DNA of 64,000 nucleotides from NCBI RefSeq assembly GCF_014189505.1, contig NZ_CP050301.1, forward strand, positions 1,619,501 to 1,683,500, written 5' to 3'. The notes beneath the pieces were generated by a model, which searched no databases, was not told the DNA's origin, and was given only the letters and a program-made list of their open reading frames with translations. This stretch comes from Phyllobacterium sp. 628. GTDB lineage: Bacteria; Pseudomonadota; Alphaproteobacteria; Rhizobiales; Rhizobiaceae. This document shows, piece after piece, positions 8,802 through 16,284 of this stretch (the first letter of the stretch is position 1; each line of letters opens with the position of its first letter). A program made the translations under genes and the position numbers.

Positions 8802-9076
8802 GATTTCTCCTTCTAGGCTCTGCCTTTGGTTGTTCGGGGTCGTCCCCGAGACCCTCGAAATGGGTTCGGTGGCATCACTTGTTGAGTGGGGAAGGGCGCA
8901 CATCAGTGGTGCAAATTTGATCCGGTTGGACGATTGGCGCCTATTGCGATGATCGCTGCCCGCCCTTGGGAATTGGGCCAAACTCGTCGACACAAGCTAT
9001 GATGATCACCCGTACTGTTGTACGATACGTTAGATATGGGCTTTGGAAGGTGCACCGCGCGGTGCAGGATTGCACC
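8802..9076. promoter_or_regulatory. Divergent promoter/operator region between SDR and LysR genes
   Basis: This 275-base region separates two divergent genes. It contains a perfect 14-bp palindrome GCACCGCGCGGTGC at 9052-9065, ending 11 bases before the LysR ATG, and a second half-site TGCACC at 9071-9076. A further inverted repeat CGTAC-TGTT-GTACG lies at 9011-9024. The positions fit sites for the LysR regulator acting on itself and on the SDR operon, although the first palindrome so close to the start would block translation or elongation rather than activate. Confidence 0.45.
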
Positions 9077-9973
9077 ATGACTGACTGGGATGACATTCGC
9101 TATTTTCTTGCCGTAGCGCGCGGAGGCTCCGTGCGGGCTGCCGCCGAGGGCTTGGGCGTGTATCACTCGACCGTGCTGCGGCGCATCGCTCAGCTTGAGG
9201 AACGCCTCGGGGCGCACATGTTCGAAAAACTGCCTTCGGGCTACCGTCTGACGACTGCGGGCGAGGAGGTCCTTGAGCTTGCGAACCAGATGGAAGCGTC
9301 GTCGCACCAGCTGGAGACGCGCGTCTTCGGGCGCGACCAAAGCGTGCGCGGGCTCCTGCGGGTGACATTGCCACCGCCTCTTGCAACCCACCTGCTCATG
9401 CCGGACTTCGCTGATTTCGCGCGGCTGCATCCGGACATTGAGATGGAAATCCTGTCGTCCGGCGATCTGGCAAATCTGACCAACCGAGAGGCCGACGTGG
9501 CGATCCGCGTTGTCTACGACCGCAAAACCTTGCCGCTCAATCTTCACGGCCTGAAGGGACCGGAGGTGTTCGGCGGCGTTTACATGTCCCGGGATCGACT
9601 AGCAGCATGGCGTGCCAGTGCGCCTGATCCCATCCGGTGGATTGTCATAAGCATGCATGGAATTCCGGATTGGGCCAGCGCGGGTGAAGTTCGCACCACG
9701 GGTGCTCCATTCAGGGTCACGGATGCCGAGGCGCAGATCGTTGCTGTACGGCAGGGGCTCGGGATCACGACACTGCCGTGCTTCGTCGGAGATGCCGACC
9801 CCCTGCTGGTGCGGGTGCCAGGCACCGACCTGCACATGTACGGAACGCTCTGGCTTCTCACGCAGGGGGAGACGCGCAAGACGAAGCGCGTGCGGCTCTT
9901 CACGGAGTTCGTATCCCGCAGGTTCGCCGCATACGCTCCGCTTCTCTCGGGGCTCTCCATATCACGCGACTGA
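9077..9973 (+). CDS. LysR-family transcriptional regulator
   Basis: The 298-residue protein has the LysR plan. The N-terminal helix-turn-helix spans residues ~4-62 (DDIRYFLAVARGGSVRAAAE, then HSTVLRRIAQLEERLGAHMF), followed by a linker helix and a periplasmic-binding-protein-like effector domain beginning near RGLLRVTLPPPL. The ATG at 9077 gives a normal LysR N terminus; upstream in-frame codons would add an unnatural tail. The effector domain is close to full length. It is divergent from the SDR/F420-reductase-like pair, the standard arrangement for a LysR regulator and its target. The inducer is unknown. Confidence 0.88.
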   Translation: MTDWDDIRYFLAVARGGSVRAAAEGLGVYHSTVLRRIAQLEERLGAHMFEKLPSGYRLTTAGEEVLELANQMEASSHQLETRVFGRDQSVRGLLRVTLPPPLATHLLMPDFADFARLHPDIEMEILSSGDLANLTNREADVAIRVVYDRKTLPLNLHGLKGPEVFGGVYMSRDRLAAWRASAPDPIRWIVISMHGIPDWASAGEVRTTGAPFRVTDAEAQIVAVRQGLGITTLPCFVGDADPLLVRVPGTDLHMYGTLWLLTQGETRKTKRVRLFTEFVSRRFAAYAPLLSGLSISRD

Positions 9974-10017
9974 CGCCCAGCGGACTGGAGCCGCCGTTTT
10001 AGCGGATGATCAATGCG

Positions 10018-10416
10018 TTATGCCGCTTCGGGAATCCGGGCGATCACCTTGATCTCGAAATCGAAACCGGCAAGCCAGTTCACGCCTATCGCCGTCCAGT
10101 TGGGATAGGGCGGGGCACTGAAGAGCCGGTTTTTGACGGCCATGATCGTCTCGAACTGGTTTTCCGGGTCTGTGTGAAACGTGGTCACATCGACGAGATC
10201 GGCGAAGGAGCAGCCGGCCGCTTCCAGCGTTGCCCTCAGGTTGTCGAAGGCCAATTCGACCTGACGTCCGAAATCCGGTTCAGGCGTCCCGTCGGGACGG
10301 CTGCCAACTTGTCCTGAAACAAAGAGCAGGTCGCCGGAGCGTATCGCGGCTGAATAGCCATGTGCCTCATAAAGTGCATGCCGGTTTGCTGGAAAAATCG
10401 CCTCGCGTTGCGTCAT
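10018..10416 (-). CDS. Rid (YjgF/YER057c/UK114) family protein
   Basis: This 132-residue protein has the chorismate-mutase-like Rid fold: SAAIRSGDLLFVSGQVG near the N terminus, a central QVELAFDNLRATLEAAGCSF, and a terminal FEIKVIARIP. Archetypal RidA hydrolyses reactive enamine/imine intermediates using an Arg in a P-x-R-x-x-V motif. Here the corresponding stretch reads PNWTAIGV, so that Arg appears absent, placing this among other Rid subgroups whose activity is less certain. It is divergent from a TetR gene, with three palindromes in the shared promoter, and is therefore the likely target of that regulator. Confidence 0.83.
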   Translation of the reverse strand: MTQREAIFPANRHALYEAHGYSAAIRSGDLLFVSGQVGSRPDGTPEPDFGRQVELAFDNLRATLEAAGCSFADLVDVTTFHTDPENQFETIMAVKNRLFSAPPYPNWTAIGVNWLAGFDFEIKVIARIPEAA

Positions 10417-10482
10417 CCTATGATTTCCTTGTCATCATTGTTGGGTGCGCAAGGGGATATCAAGGCTCTCGCCGCGCACGGT

Positions 10483-10549
10483 TTGACATACGTTGTGTAT
10501 GCGATATAGGAATATACGTGTCGTATGTCAATCCATATACGGCACGTAT
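10483..10549. promoter_or_regulatory. Overlapping divergent promoters with three TetR-type operators (rid / tetR)
   Basis: Three copies of one palindrome are seen: CATAC-GTTGT-GTATG at 10487-10501, ATACG-TGT-CGTAT at 10514-10526 and ATACG-GCA-CGTAT at 10537-10549, with centres 26 and 23 bases apart. Both strands carry a consensus -35 box inside this array. On the + strand TTGACA at 10483-10488 is followed after 16 bases by TATAGG. On the minus strand TTGACA (10526-10531) is followed after 17 bases by TATATC (10503-10508). A regulator bound here would cover both promoters. Confidence 0.7.
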
Positions 10550-10574
10550 GTGAAATATGTGAACGAGGGCAAAG

Positions 10575-11168
10575 ATGGCGAAGCGACGCGTTGAAACGAT
10601 GGAAGCGAACCGCGCAAAGCTGATCGGTGCCGCACGAAAGGCCTTTGCCGAAAAGGGATATTCTGCTGCTTCCATGGATGAGCTGACGGCCGACGTCGGT
10701 CTGACCCGCGGCGCGCTTTACCACAATTTCGGGGACAAGCGTGGACTTCTGGCAGCCGTCGTTCAACAGATCGATGTTGAGATGGCTTCGCAGGCGCAGG
10801 AGATTGGCGCTCGCGTAGGAGACGATTGGAACGGCCTGCTGGCTGAGGGCGCAGCCTATATCGAGATGGCGCTCAATCCCGAAGTCCAGCGGATTGTCTT
10901 GCTTGATGGGCCGGCTGTTCTGGGGGATCCCTCACAATGGCCAAGTCAGAACAATTGCTTGCAGGTGACGAAAGAAACTGTTGAGCGGCTGATCGCGCAA
11001 GGAGTTCTCAAGCCCGTGGACGCAGAGGCCGCAGCCCGGCTCATCAATGGCGCCGCACTCAACGCGGCGCTGTGGATTGCGGCCAGTGGAAATCCGAAAG
11101 AGGTTTTACCAAAAGCCGTTGAGGCCTTCCGGCATTTGGCCACCGGTCTGCTTGCAAAACCGAAATGA
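10575..11168 (+). CDS. TetR/AcrR-family regulator
   Basis: The 197-residue protein has a TetR N-terminal domain: ANRAKLIGAARKAFAEKGYS, then MDELTADVGLTRGALYHNFG, where the GALYHNFGDK recognition helix is typical. The C-terminal helical ligand-binding domain is of normal length. It is transcribed away from the Rid gene, and the shared promoter has three palindromes that suit a TetR dimer, so self-repression and repression of the Rid gene are likely. Ligand unknown. Confidence 0.9.
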   Translation: MAKRRVETMEANRAKLIGAARKAFAEKGYSAASMDELTADVGLTRGALYHNFGDKRGLLAAVVQQIDVEMASQAQEIGARVGDDWNGLLAEGAAYIEMALNPEVQRIVLLDGPAVLGDPSQWPSQNNCLQVTKETVERLIAQGVLKPVDAEAAARLINGAALNAALWIAASGNPKEVLPKAVEAFRHLATGLLAKPK

Positions 11169-11355
11169 CCCCGCATTATCGGCTTCACCGGAGCCTGCTA
11201 CCCGGTCCGGTATATCACGGCGTTTGCAGCCGGTAACGAAATACCAAGAAAGCCCTGTCACATTTGATAGCGTCGCGATTCGGCGCTCGCGAATGTTATC
11301 AAACCCGACTTTGACGAAGCCCCATCATCACCGGGCTGAAGAGGGCAGGATCTTT

Positions 11356-12138
11356 ATGGCCAGCAAAAAGCGTAGCACCCGTTCATCATCGCGTTCGCCG
11401 AAGCGATCGTCTTCGCGGTCTTCGTCGCGCAAATCTTCAAACGGCTCGTTGGTGGCTCTGGCAGCCATCGTTGGAATCGGCATTCTGGGCGTATGGGGCG
11501 TGACGCAGCACAAAAGCACGCTGACAAACTTCACTCGATGGTTCGATCAACCCGCCACGCGCATCAGCAAGCCAGCGCCAGCGGCGCCGGATGTAGATGT
11601 GAAACAGTCTGCAAAAAGCGAGCCTCGCCAGGACAATAGCCGCGTCAGCACTTCCACTGCTCCTATACCGCGTCCATCCGTTTCGGTCGGCGTACAACCG
11701 CAAAATCCTGTGGCAACGAAGCCAGTGCAGCAGGCTGCACTGCAGTCCGTGCCGCTGCTGCAGCGCCCGCATGTTGCGGTGGGCACTACTGAAAAAACCA
11801 GTATTCATCTGCCACGCGGCATCAACATGCCCAATATGGCGCCCTCAGTCGTTTACGCCAGGGAAAGGCTCACCCTGCGGCGCAATGCTTGGGATAAATC
11901 CGATCCAGTGGGTACTGTCGAGAAGGGCCGTGAAATGCGTTCCTACAGCAAAACCGGCAAGTGGCACCGTATTGTGGTGCCAGCCACCGATATGATCGGC
12001 TGGGTGCACGAAGACCTGCTGATTGCGGGAAAATCCCGTTCCGGCATTTCGAGCATGGCGACAGGCGCGATATCCAGCGCACCCAAATCTGCGCAGGTGC
12101 CGCCTGTTTATCCGTCCCGGCCGGTCGGAGCGCAGTAA
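11356..12138 (+). CDS. Membrane-anchored SH3-domain protein
   Basis: The 260-residue protein begins with a Ser/Arg/Lys-rich stretch (residues ~1-29) followed by one hydrophobic segment (LVALAAIVGIGILGVWGV, ~31-48), which predicts an inner-membrane anchor with the C terminus outside. A Pro/Ala/Gln-rich linker leads to a bacterial SH3-like domain at ~165-225 (LTLRRNAWDKSDPVGTVEKG ... WVHEDLL). Such domains in periplasmic proteins often bind peptidoglycan peptides. The ATG at 11356 follows GAGGGCAGGA. The basic N terminus is unusually rich in SRS and KRS repeats. No enzyme domain is attached, so the role is not predictable beyond the cell envelope. Confidence 0.75.
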   Translation: MASKKRSTRSSSRSPKRSSSRSSSRKSSNGSLVALAAIVGIGILGVWGVTQHKSTLTNFTRWFDQPATRISKPAPAAPDVDVKQSAKSEPRQDNSRVSTSTAPIPRPSVSVGVQPQNPVATKPVQQAALQSVPLLQRPHVAVGTTEKTSIHLPRGINMPNMAPSVVYARERLTLRRNAWDKSDPVGTVEKGREMRSYSKTGKWHRIVVPATDMIGWVHEDLLIAGKSRSGISSMATGAISSAPKSAQVPPVYPSRPVGAQ

Positions 12139-12186
12139 GAGACGGTCGCGGCCCCATTCTTCAAAGGCAGGCTTTGTACACGCTGG

Positions 12187-12771
12187 TTACTGCGTAGCTG
12201 ATGGATTTCGCGCCAGCTTCAGGACCGTCGCAATGGCGCCTTCGAGAATGTCATCGGAAAGTGCAGGATCATCCACGGCGCGTGCGAGCTGCAGCGATCC
12301 CACAACCAGGGCAAATATCGATCGAGCGGTATGGTTGGCATCCTCAGGCTCCCGCCCCTTTAAATGCCTAGCGATCAGATCCACCACTGCATTGAAACGA
12401 ACCGTATAAGCATGCCTCGTCTCGGGTGACTGGCGGCTGATCTCCGGCAGGAGAGCGGCAGACGGACAGCCATGGCCGCGGTCATCGCGGTGGCTCGGGC
12501 TCAAATACTGGCGTAAAATTGTTTCCAGGTCGTTTTGACCGATGGTTCGTGCCATGGACTCGTACTGTGCATCCAGTGTGCGTTCAACGCATTCCCTGAC
12601 CAGATCATTCTTTGACGAAAAGTGGGTGTAAAACGCCCCGTTGGTCAGGCCAGCATCGGCCATGATGGCAGCAAGCCCAACCGCCGAGACGCCCTGATCC
12701 CTGAACTGCTCTGCAGCTACCTCGGTGATCTGCTGGCGGGTATTTTCCTTATGTCCTTTTTCGTAACGCAT
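12187..12771 (-). CDS. TetR/AcrR-family regulator (YLSPSHRD subgroup)
   Basis: This 194-residue protein has a TetR DNA-binding domain (TRQQITEVAAEQFRDQGVSA, GLTNGAFYTHFSSKNDLV) and a C-terminal domain with YLSPSHRD and GCPSAALLPEISR. The start at 12771 is chosen because GGGAGG precedes it; longer in-frame starts run back through the promoter. Another regulator in this window (62111-62689) shares the same start MRY, the SPSHRD motif and the AALxPEISR motif, so the two are close paralogues. It is divergent from a small lipoprotein gene. Confidence 0.88.
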   Translation of the reverse strand: MRYEKGHKENTRQQITEVAAEQFRDQGVSAVGLAAIMADAGLTNGAFYTHFSSKNDLVRECVERTLDAQYESMARTIGQNDLETILRQYLSPSHRDDRGHGCPSAALLPEISRQSPETRHAYTVRFNAVVDLIARHLKGREPEDANHTARSIFALVVGSLQLARAVDDPALSDDILEGAIATVLKLARNPSATQ

Positions 12772-12802
12772 CCGGGCCTCCCGATTGCATAGCGCAAACG
12801 CT

Positions 12803-12845
12803 ATTGCATTATGATCGTAATGTGATATTATAGTCGTAATGCAAT
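12803..12845. promoter_or_regulatory. Inverted-repeat operator between tetR and lipoprotein gene
   Basis: A perfect 9-bp inverted repeat, ATTGCATTA at 12803-12811 and TAATGCAAT at 12837-12845, flanks an AT-rich core. The core also holds the direct repeat TCGTAATG at 12815-12822 and 12834-12841. It lies between the divergent TetR and lipoprotein genes, where a TetR dimer pair would be expected to bind. Confidence 0.5.
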
Positions 12846-12901
12846 TGCAGTGCAACCGTCTTTACCAATCTACACATTCAACCCCAAGGAGGGGTGTTCC
12901 C

Positions 12902-13132
12902 ATGACGCGCTTACTTCTCACCGCAGGTATTGTCCTTTCTCTCGCAGCCTGCTCAACGACCGGACCTGGCACGCAGACTGCAAGCTATAAAACCAACACG
13001 GCCTATGCATTCAAGACCGGTATTCATGACAGGAATGCCAAGCCGGTAATCCGGCATGAAGCCCTGGCAAAGGAGCCTCGCCTTGGCTTTACCGGTTTTG
13101 CAGCAACACAGGCCATTGGCGGCATAAACTAA
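12902..13132 (+). CDS. Small lipoprotein
   Basis: This 76-residue protein has a lipoprotein signal: MTRLLLTAGIVLSLAACSTT, with lipobox LAAC at residues 14-17 giving a lipidated Cys17. The mature part (~60 residues) is hydrophilic and has no domain I recognise. The ATG at 12902 is preceded by AAGGAGG with good spacing. The gene stands alone, ending in a very strong terminator 18 bases on, and is divergent from the TetR gene, which probably controls it. Outer-membrane location is expected because the residue after Cys is Ser. Confidence 0.75.
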   Translation: MTRLLLTAGIVLSLAACSTTGPGTQTASYKTNTAYAFKTGIHDRNAKPVIRHEALAKEPRLGFTGFAATQAIGGIN

Positions 13133-13150
13133 AGCTCCATACTCTCCATG

Positions 13151-13191
13151 AAGCGAATGGCTCTGAAGCAGTTCAGAGCCATTCGCTTTTC
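13151..13191 (+). terminator. Rho-independent terminator after the lipoprotein gene
   Basis: A perfect 17-bp stem (13151-13167 with 13172-13188) is closed by the tetraloop GCAG and followed by CTTTTC. This is the strongest hairpin noticed in the window. It lies 18 bases after the lipoprotein stop. Confidence 0.92.
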
Positions 13192-13267
13192 ATCGGGCGT
13201 CTCTCTTTTCCCGGATCAGCACGATATGATCGCTTGAAATGATCAAGCGGCAATGCAAGCTGTCTGA

Positions 13268-13993
13268 ATGGATGCGCCCATGACATCATTGGAGAGACGG
13301 AAACAGGCCGCTATCGAGGCAGTCGCCAAGCGCTTTTCGGTGCCTTGGCAAAAGGGTGACAGTGGTGAGGCTGATACCTGTCTGACAATCGCTGATAAAC
13401 GCATCGCCGTCGACATTGCGGCCATATCTCAGACACTTGCTGAATCGGAAAATTCCGCAAAACCGCGTTTGCGGTTCGACAAAGTCGCACTGCGGCTTGT
13501 TGCGCGTTTGCAAATCTCGCTGTCAAAGTTCGTCCCGGACGGCAATGCCGTGATTGTAACTGTCACCGCACCCATTCGGTTGGCCTCGAAGACGACCGCC
13601 ATGTTGGAAAGCCTTGTCTGGGACTGTTTTACGCGCCCGTCTCTGCCGGTGGAGATCAAGGACACAATCCACGGGAATCAGGTCCGTATTCGCTTTGTAA
13701 AAGGCGTTTTGGCACCAGCGGAGAAGGTGATCGGTTTCGTGCACAATCCCGACTCGGACGCAGATATTCTCCTGAACCTCACACAATCCCTGCTCCTGCA
13801 TGTCGGTACGGCAACCGCTAGCCCTCGGTCTGAGGAGTTGGCGAGTGAGCGATGGCTCGTTCTCGCCTGTGCGGAAGGACCGACATATATCGAGACATAT
13901 AGGCAGGCCTATTTACAGTCCGGCATTTCGTCCGGCTTTCAAAAGATTCTGATGGTGTTTGCAGACGGGCAGGTCGAGCCTCTGACAAATTAG
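13268..13993 (+). CDS. Hypothetical protein
   Basis: The 241-residue soluble protein has no family I recognise. It has an N-terminal basic helix (SLERRKQAAIEAVAKRFSV), then alternating hydrophobic strands (CLTIADKRIAVDIAAI; NAVIVTVTAPIRL) and a C-terminal segment rich in aromatic residues. Base composition and codon use match the neighbours, and the frame is intact throughout, which supports a real gene. A second in-frame ATG at 13280 is a possible start. It has no overlapping partner: a terminator lies upstream and an ArsR promoter downstream. Confidence 0.65.
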   Translation: MDAPMTSLERRKQAAIEAVAKRFSVPWQKGDSGEADTCLTIADKRIAVDIAAISQTLAESENSAKPRLRFDKVALRLVARLQISLSKFVPDGNAVIVTVTAPIRLASKTTAMLESLVWDCFTRPSLPVEIKDTIHGNQVRIRFVKGVLAPAEKVIGFVHNPDSDADILLNLTQSLLLHVGTATASPRSEELASERWLVLACAEGPTYIETYRQAYLQSGISSGFQKILMVFADGQVEPLTN

Positions 13994-13999
13994 AATTGA

Positions 14000-14025
14000 C
14001 TAATTGATTAGCATAGGCTAATTGA
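14000..14025 (+). promoter_or_regulatory. Operator-like repeats before arsR
   Basis: CTAATTGA occurs twice, at 14000-14007 and 14018-14025, and the first copy is part of an inverted repeat CTAAT-TG-ATTAG (14000-14011). The sites end within six bases of the ArsR ATG, consistent with autorepression by an ArsR dimer. Confidence 0.45.
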
Positions 14026-14030
14026 AATGC

Positions 14031-14360
14031 ATGATCGAAACCGCCACCATCACCACCGTTTTACGCACCCTTGCTGACCCCACCCGCCGGGCCCTGTTCG
14101 AGCGTGTTGTGAAATCTGACGAAATAACCGTCGTTGAATTGACGCAGGGGAGCGGCGTAACCCAGGGTGCCATATCCCAGCATCTCAAATCGCTGAAACA
14201 GGCCGGATTGGTGATTGAGCGGCCGGAGGGTCGCAAGGTGTATTATCGCGCCGAGCCGGAAGGTCTTGCCCCGCTGGTCGATTGGATGGGGCACTACGGC
14301 GTCTTCTGGCGCGACCGGTTCGCCGATCTTCGAAGCCTCCTGAAGGAGATTGATCCATGA
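14031..14360 (+). CDS. ArsR-family regulator
   Basis: The 109-residue protein is a winged-helix ArsR/SmtB regulator: TVLRTLADPTRRALFERVVK, then VTQGAISQHLKSLKQAGLVI and the wing RPEGRKVYYRAEPEGL. There are no cysteine metal-binding motifs, so it belongs to the non-metal branch typically encoded with AHSA1 proteins. Its stop overlaps the start of the SRPBCC gene by four bases (ATGA), a classic arrangement. The ATG at 14031 is chosen; a TTG at 14022 would add three residues. Operator-like repeats sit just upstream. Confidence 0.9.
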   Translation: MIETATITTVLRTLADPTRRALFERVVKSDEITVVELTQGSGVTQGAISQHLKSLKQAGLVIERPEGRKVYYRAEPEGLAPLVDWMGHYGVFWRDRFADLRSLLKEIDP

Positions 14361-14839
14361 ATGAGACCGTATTGAAACCCCACACGCAGGACATTGTGGT
14401 TGACGAGGTCTTTCCGCATGCTCCGGAAACGATCTGGAAGGCGCTCACATCTGGCGAACTGATCGGCCGCTGGCTGATGGAACCCACAGGGTTTGAAGCC
14501 GTTAAGGGTAATCACTTCACCTACAAGACCACCCCGTCTGGCGCATGGGACGGCATCATTCGCTGTGAAGTGTTGGGAGTGGCACTGAATGAACGGTTCG
14601 TCTACGCCTGGAAGGGCGGACACGACGGCAATGTCGGATATGGTTCACGCCTCGAAACCATAGTCACGTGGACCCTTTCCAAAGTCGAGAATGGTACGCG
14701 CGTCCGCCTCGTCCATTCCGGCTTCGTGCTGCCAAGGAATAATACGGCATTCAACAGTATGAGTGATGGCTGGAAGAAGGTCGTCCCGCGTCTTGGCGCT
14801 ATCGTCGACGAACAGGTCTCGTCGAAAAAACTGCACTAA
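14357..14839 (+). CDS. SRPBCC/AHSA1 domain protein
   Basis: The 160-residue protein matches the AHSA1 (START-like) family: DEVFPHAPETIWKALTSGEL near the N terminus, a GRWLMEPTGFE strand, WDGIIRCEVLGVALNERFVY, and a C-terminal helix beginning MSDGWKKVVPRL. These proteins form a hydrophobic cavity; ligands in this branch are mostly unknown. It overlaps the ArsR gene by four bases, so the two are made together and may act in one response. A DUF899 and a GFA gene follow on the same strand. Confidence 0.88.
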   Translation: MNETVLKPHTQDIVVDEVFPHAPETIWKALTSGELIGRWLMEPTGFEAVKGNHFTYKTTPSGAWDGIIRCEVLGVALNERFVYAWKGGHDGNVGYGSRLETIVTWTLSKVENGTRVRLVHSGFVLPRNNTAFNSMSDGWKKVVPRLGAIVDEQVSSKKLH

Positions 14840-14922
14840 TCCCAGTCAAAGACCTGATGACATTGGCCGTTGGTGCCGAAGCCAACGGTTAAAAGAGACA
14901 GCCTTAACAAGAGGAGGTTACC

Positions 14923-15690
14923 ATGCAAAACCCTGTGGTTTCGCGTGAAGAGTGGCTTGCTGCCCGAATTGAGCTGCTCAAAGCAGAGAAAGATTTGACG
15001 CGGCGCAGCGATGCGCTGGCACAGCGGCGGCAGGAATTGCCGTGGGTCCGGATCGACAAGACTTACCAGTTCGAGACCGAGGCAGGAAAGGCATCGCTGC
15101 CGGACCTCTTTCAAGGGCGCTCGCAGCTTCTCGTCTATCACTTCATGTTCGGTCCGGATTACAAAGCTGGCTGCCCGTCCTGTTCTTCCATTGCCGATGG
15201 CTTCGATGGTTTCGTGGTGCATCTGGCAAACCACGACGTGACACTGATGGCGATATCGCGTGCGCCGCTGGAGAAGCTTCAAGGATACAAACAGCGCATG
15301 GGCTGGACATTCCCATGGGCCTCTTCTTACGGCAGCGATTTCAATTTCGATTTCAATGTTTCGCTGACCGAAGAAGCACAGCGCAACGGTACCGTCGAAT
15401 ACAATTACGAGCGCGAGGAACCGGTCGTCGAAATCGCCTCACGCACAACGCCGGATGGAACCGCAACGTTTGCAGCAATGTCCGGAACCGACACGGCAAC
15501 CTATGCGCGCGAGCGCCCTGGAATCAGTACCTTCGTGCTGGAGGATGGTGTCGTCTACCACACCTATTCGTCCTATTCGCGCGGCGTGGACGGTCTGTGG
15601 GGCATGTACCAATGGTTCGACCGCGCACCAAAAGGACGCAACGAAAATGGCGTCTGGTGGCGTCGCCACGATGAATACACACAAGGCTGA
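14923..15690 (+). CDS. DUF899 family protein (thioredoxin-like fold)
   Basis: The 255-residue protein is a DUF899 member: VSREEWLAARIELLKAEKDL at the N terminus, QELPWVRIDKTYQFE, then DLFQGRSQLLVYHFMFGPDY and CPSCSSIADGF, where a CxxC pair sits at the thioredoxin active-site position. It continues with MGWTFPWASSYGSDFNFDF. The function of the family is not established; a redox role is an inference from the fold and the Cys pair. AGAGGAGG precedes the ATG. A paralogue lies at 50422-51213. It follows the ArsR-AHSA1 pair by 83 bases, a gap with a 7-bp hairpin (14867-14888). Confidence 0.88.
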   Translation: MQNPVVSREEWLAARIELLKAEKDLTRRSDALAQRRQELPWVRIDKTYQFETEAGKASLPDLFQGRSQLLVYHFMFGPDYKAGCPSCSSIADGFDGFVVHLANHDVTLMAISRAPLEKLQGYKQRMGWTFPWASSYGSDFNFDFNVSLTEEAQRNGTVEYNYEREEPVVEIASRTTPDGTATFAAMSGTDTATYARERPGISTFVLEDGVVYHTYSSYSRGVDGLWGMYQWFDRAPKGRNENGVWWRRHDEYTQG

Positions 15691-15721
15691 GAGCCCACGT
15701 TTTTAGAGGAGGAGAACAGAC

Positions 15722-16138
15722 ATGAGCAAGACCTATACCGGCGGCTGCACCTGCGGCGCGATCCATTATGAAATAGCGGCGGAACCCATCTTCATGAATG
15801 ATTGCCAGTGTCTCGACTGTCAGGGCAGGAGTGGTACGGGACATGGTTCGTATCTGACATTCCCGGACAAGCGGAATGTGAAACTCGAAGGCAAGGCGAC
15901 ACAGTGGGACGTTGCTGGTGACAGCGGTAACATCAAGACACACGCCTTTTGCCCCACCTGCGGTTCACCGGTCTATCTGACCTTCGCCGCGATGCCGGAT
16001 TTCTTCACGATCCATGCCGCAAGCCTTGATGATCCGAGCCGCTACAAGCCGCAAGCGGTGACCTACGCCATGCGTGGTTATGCGTGGGATCATCTTGATC
16101 CGGCCCTGCCGAAATTCGACAAAATGCCGTCAGCCTGA
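15722..16138 (+). CDS. GFA family (glutathione-dependent formaldehyde-activating-like) protein
   Basis: The 138-residue protein has the zinc-binding GFA/CENP-V fold: GGCTCGAIHYE at the N terminus, NDCQCLDCQGRSGTGHG, and CPTCGSPVY. These supply the Cys ligands of the structural and catalytic zincs. Despite the family name, most members have unknown substrates. AGAGGAGG lies close before the ATG, 31 bases after the DUF899 stop, so it is probably the last gene of the arsR-AHSA1-DUF899-GFA operon. Confidence 0.88.
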   Translation: MSKTYTGGCTCGAIHYEIAAEPIFMNDCQCLDCQGRSGTGHGSYLTFPDKRNVKLEGKATQWDVAGDSGNIKTHAFCPTCGSPVYLTFAAMPDFFTIHAASLDDPSRYKPQAVTYAMRGYAWDHLDPALPKFDKMPSA

Positions 16139-16284
16139 AACGCGGCGATGTCGGGAAAGCCTCTCTCCTTCTTAGATGGGGACAAATGAGTTCCGTTCAA
16201 GAATTGTCAGGGCGCGGAATGCGGGTGTAGTTTCCGCCTCGCGCCGGGGCAAATGTTCTCGAGCGGGCAGGTTTGGGGGCAGAT

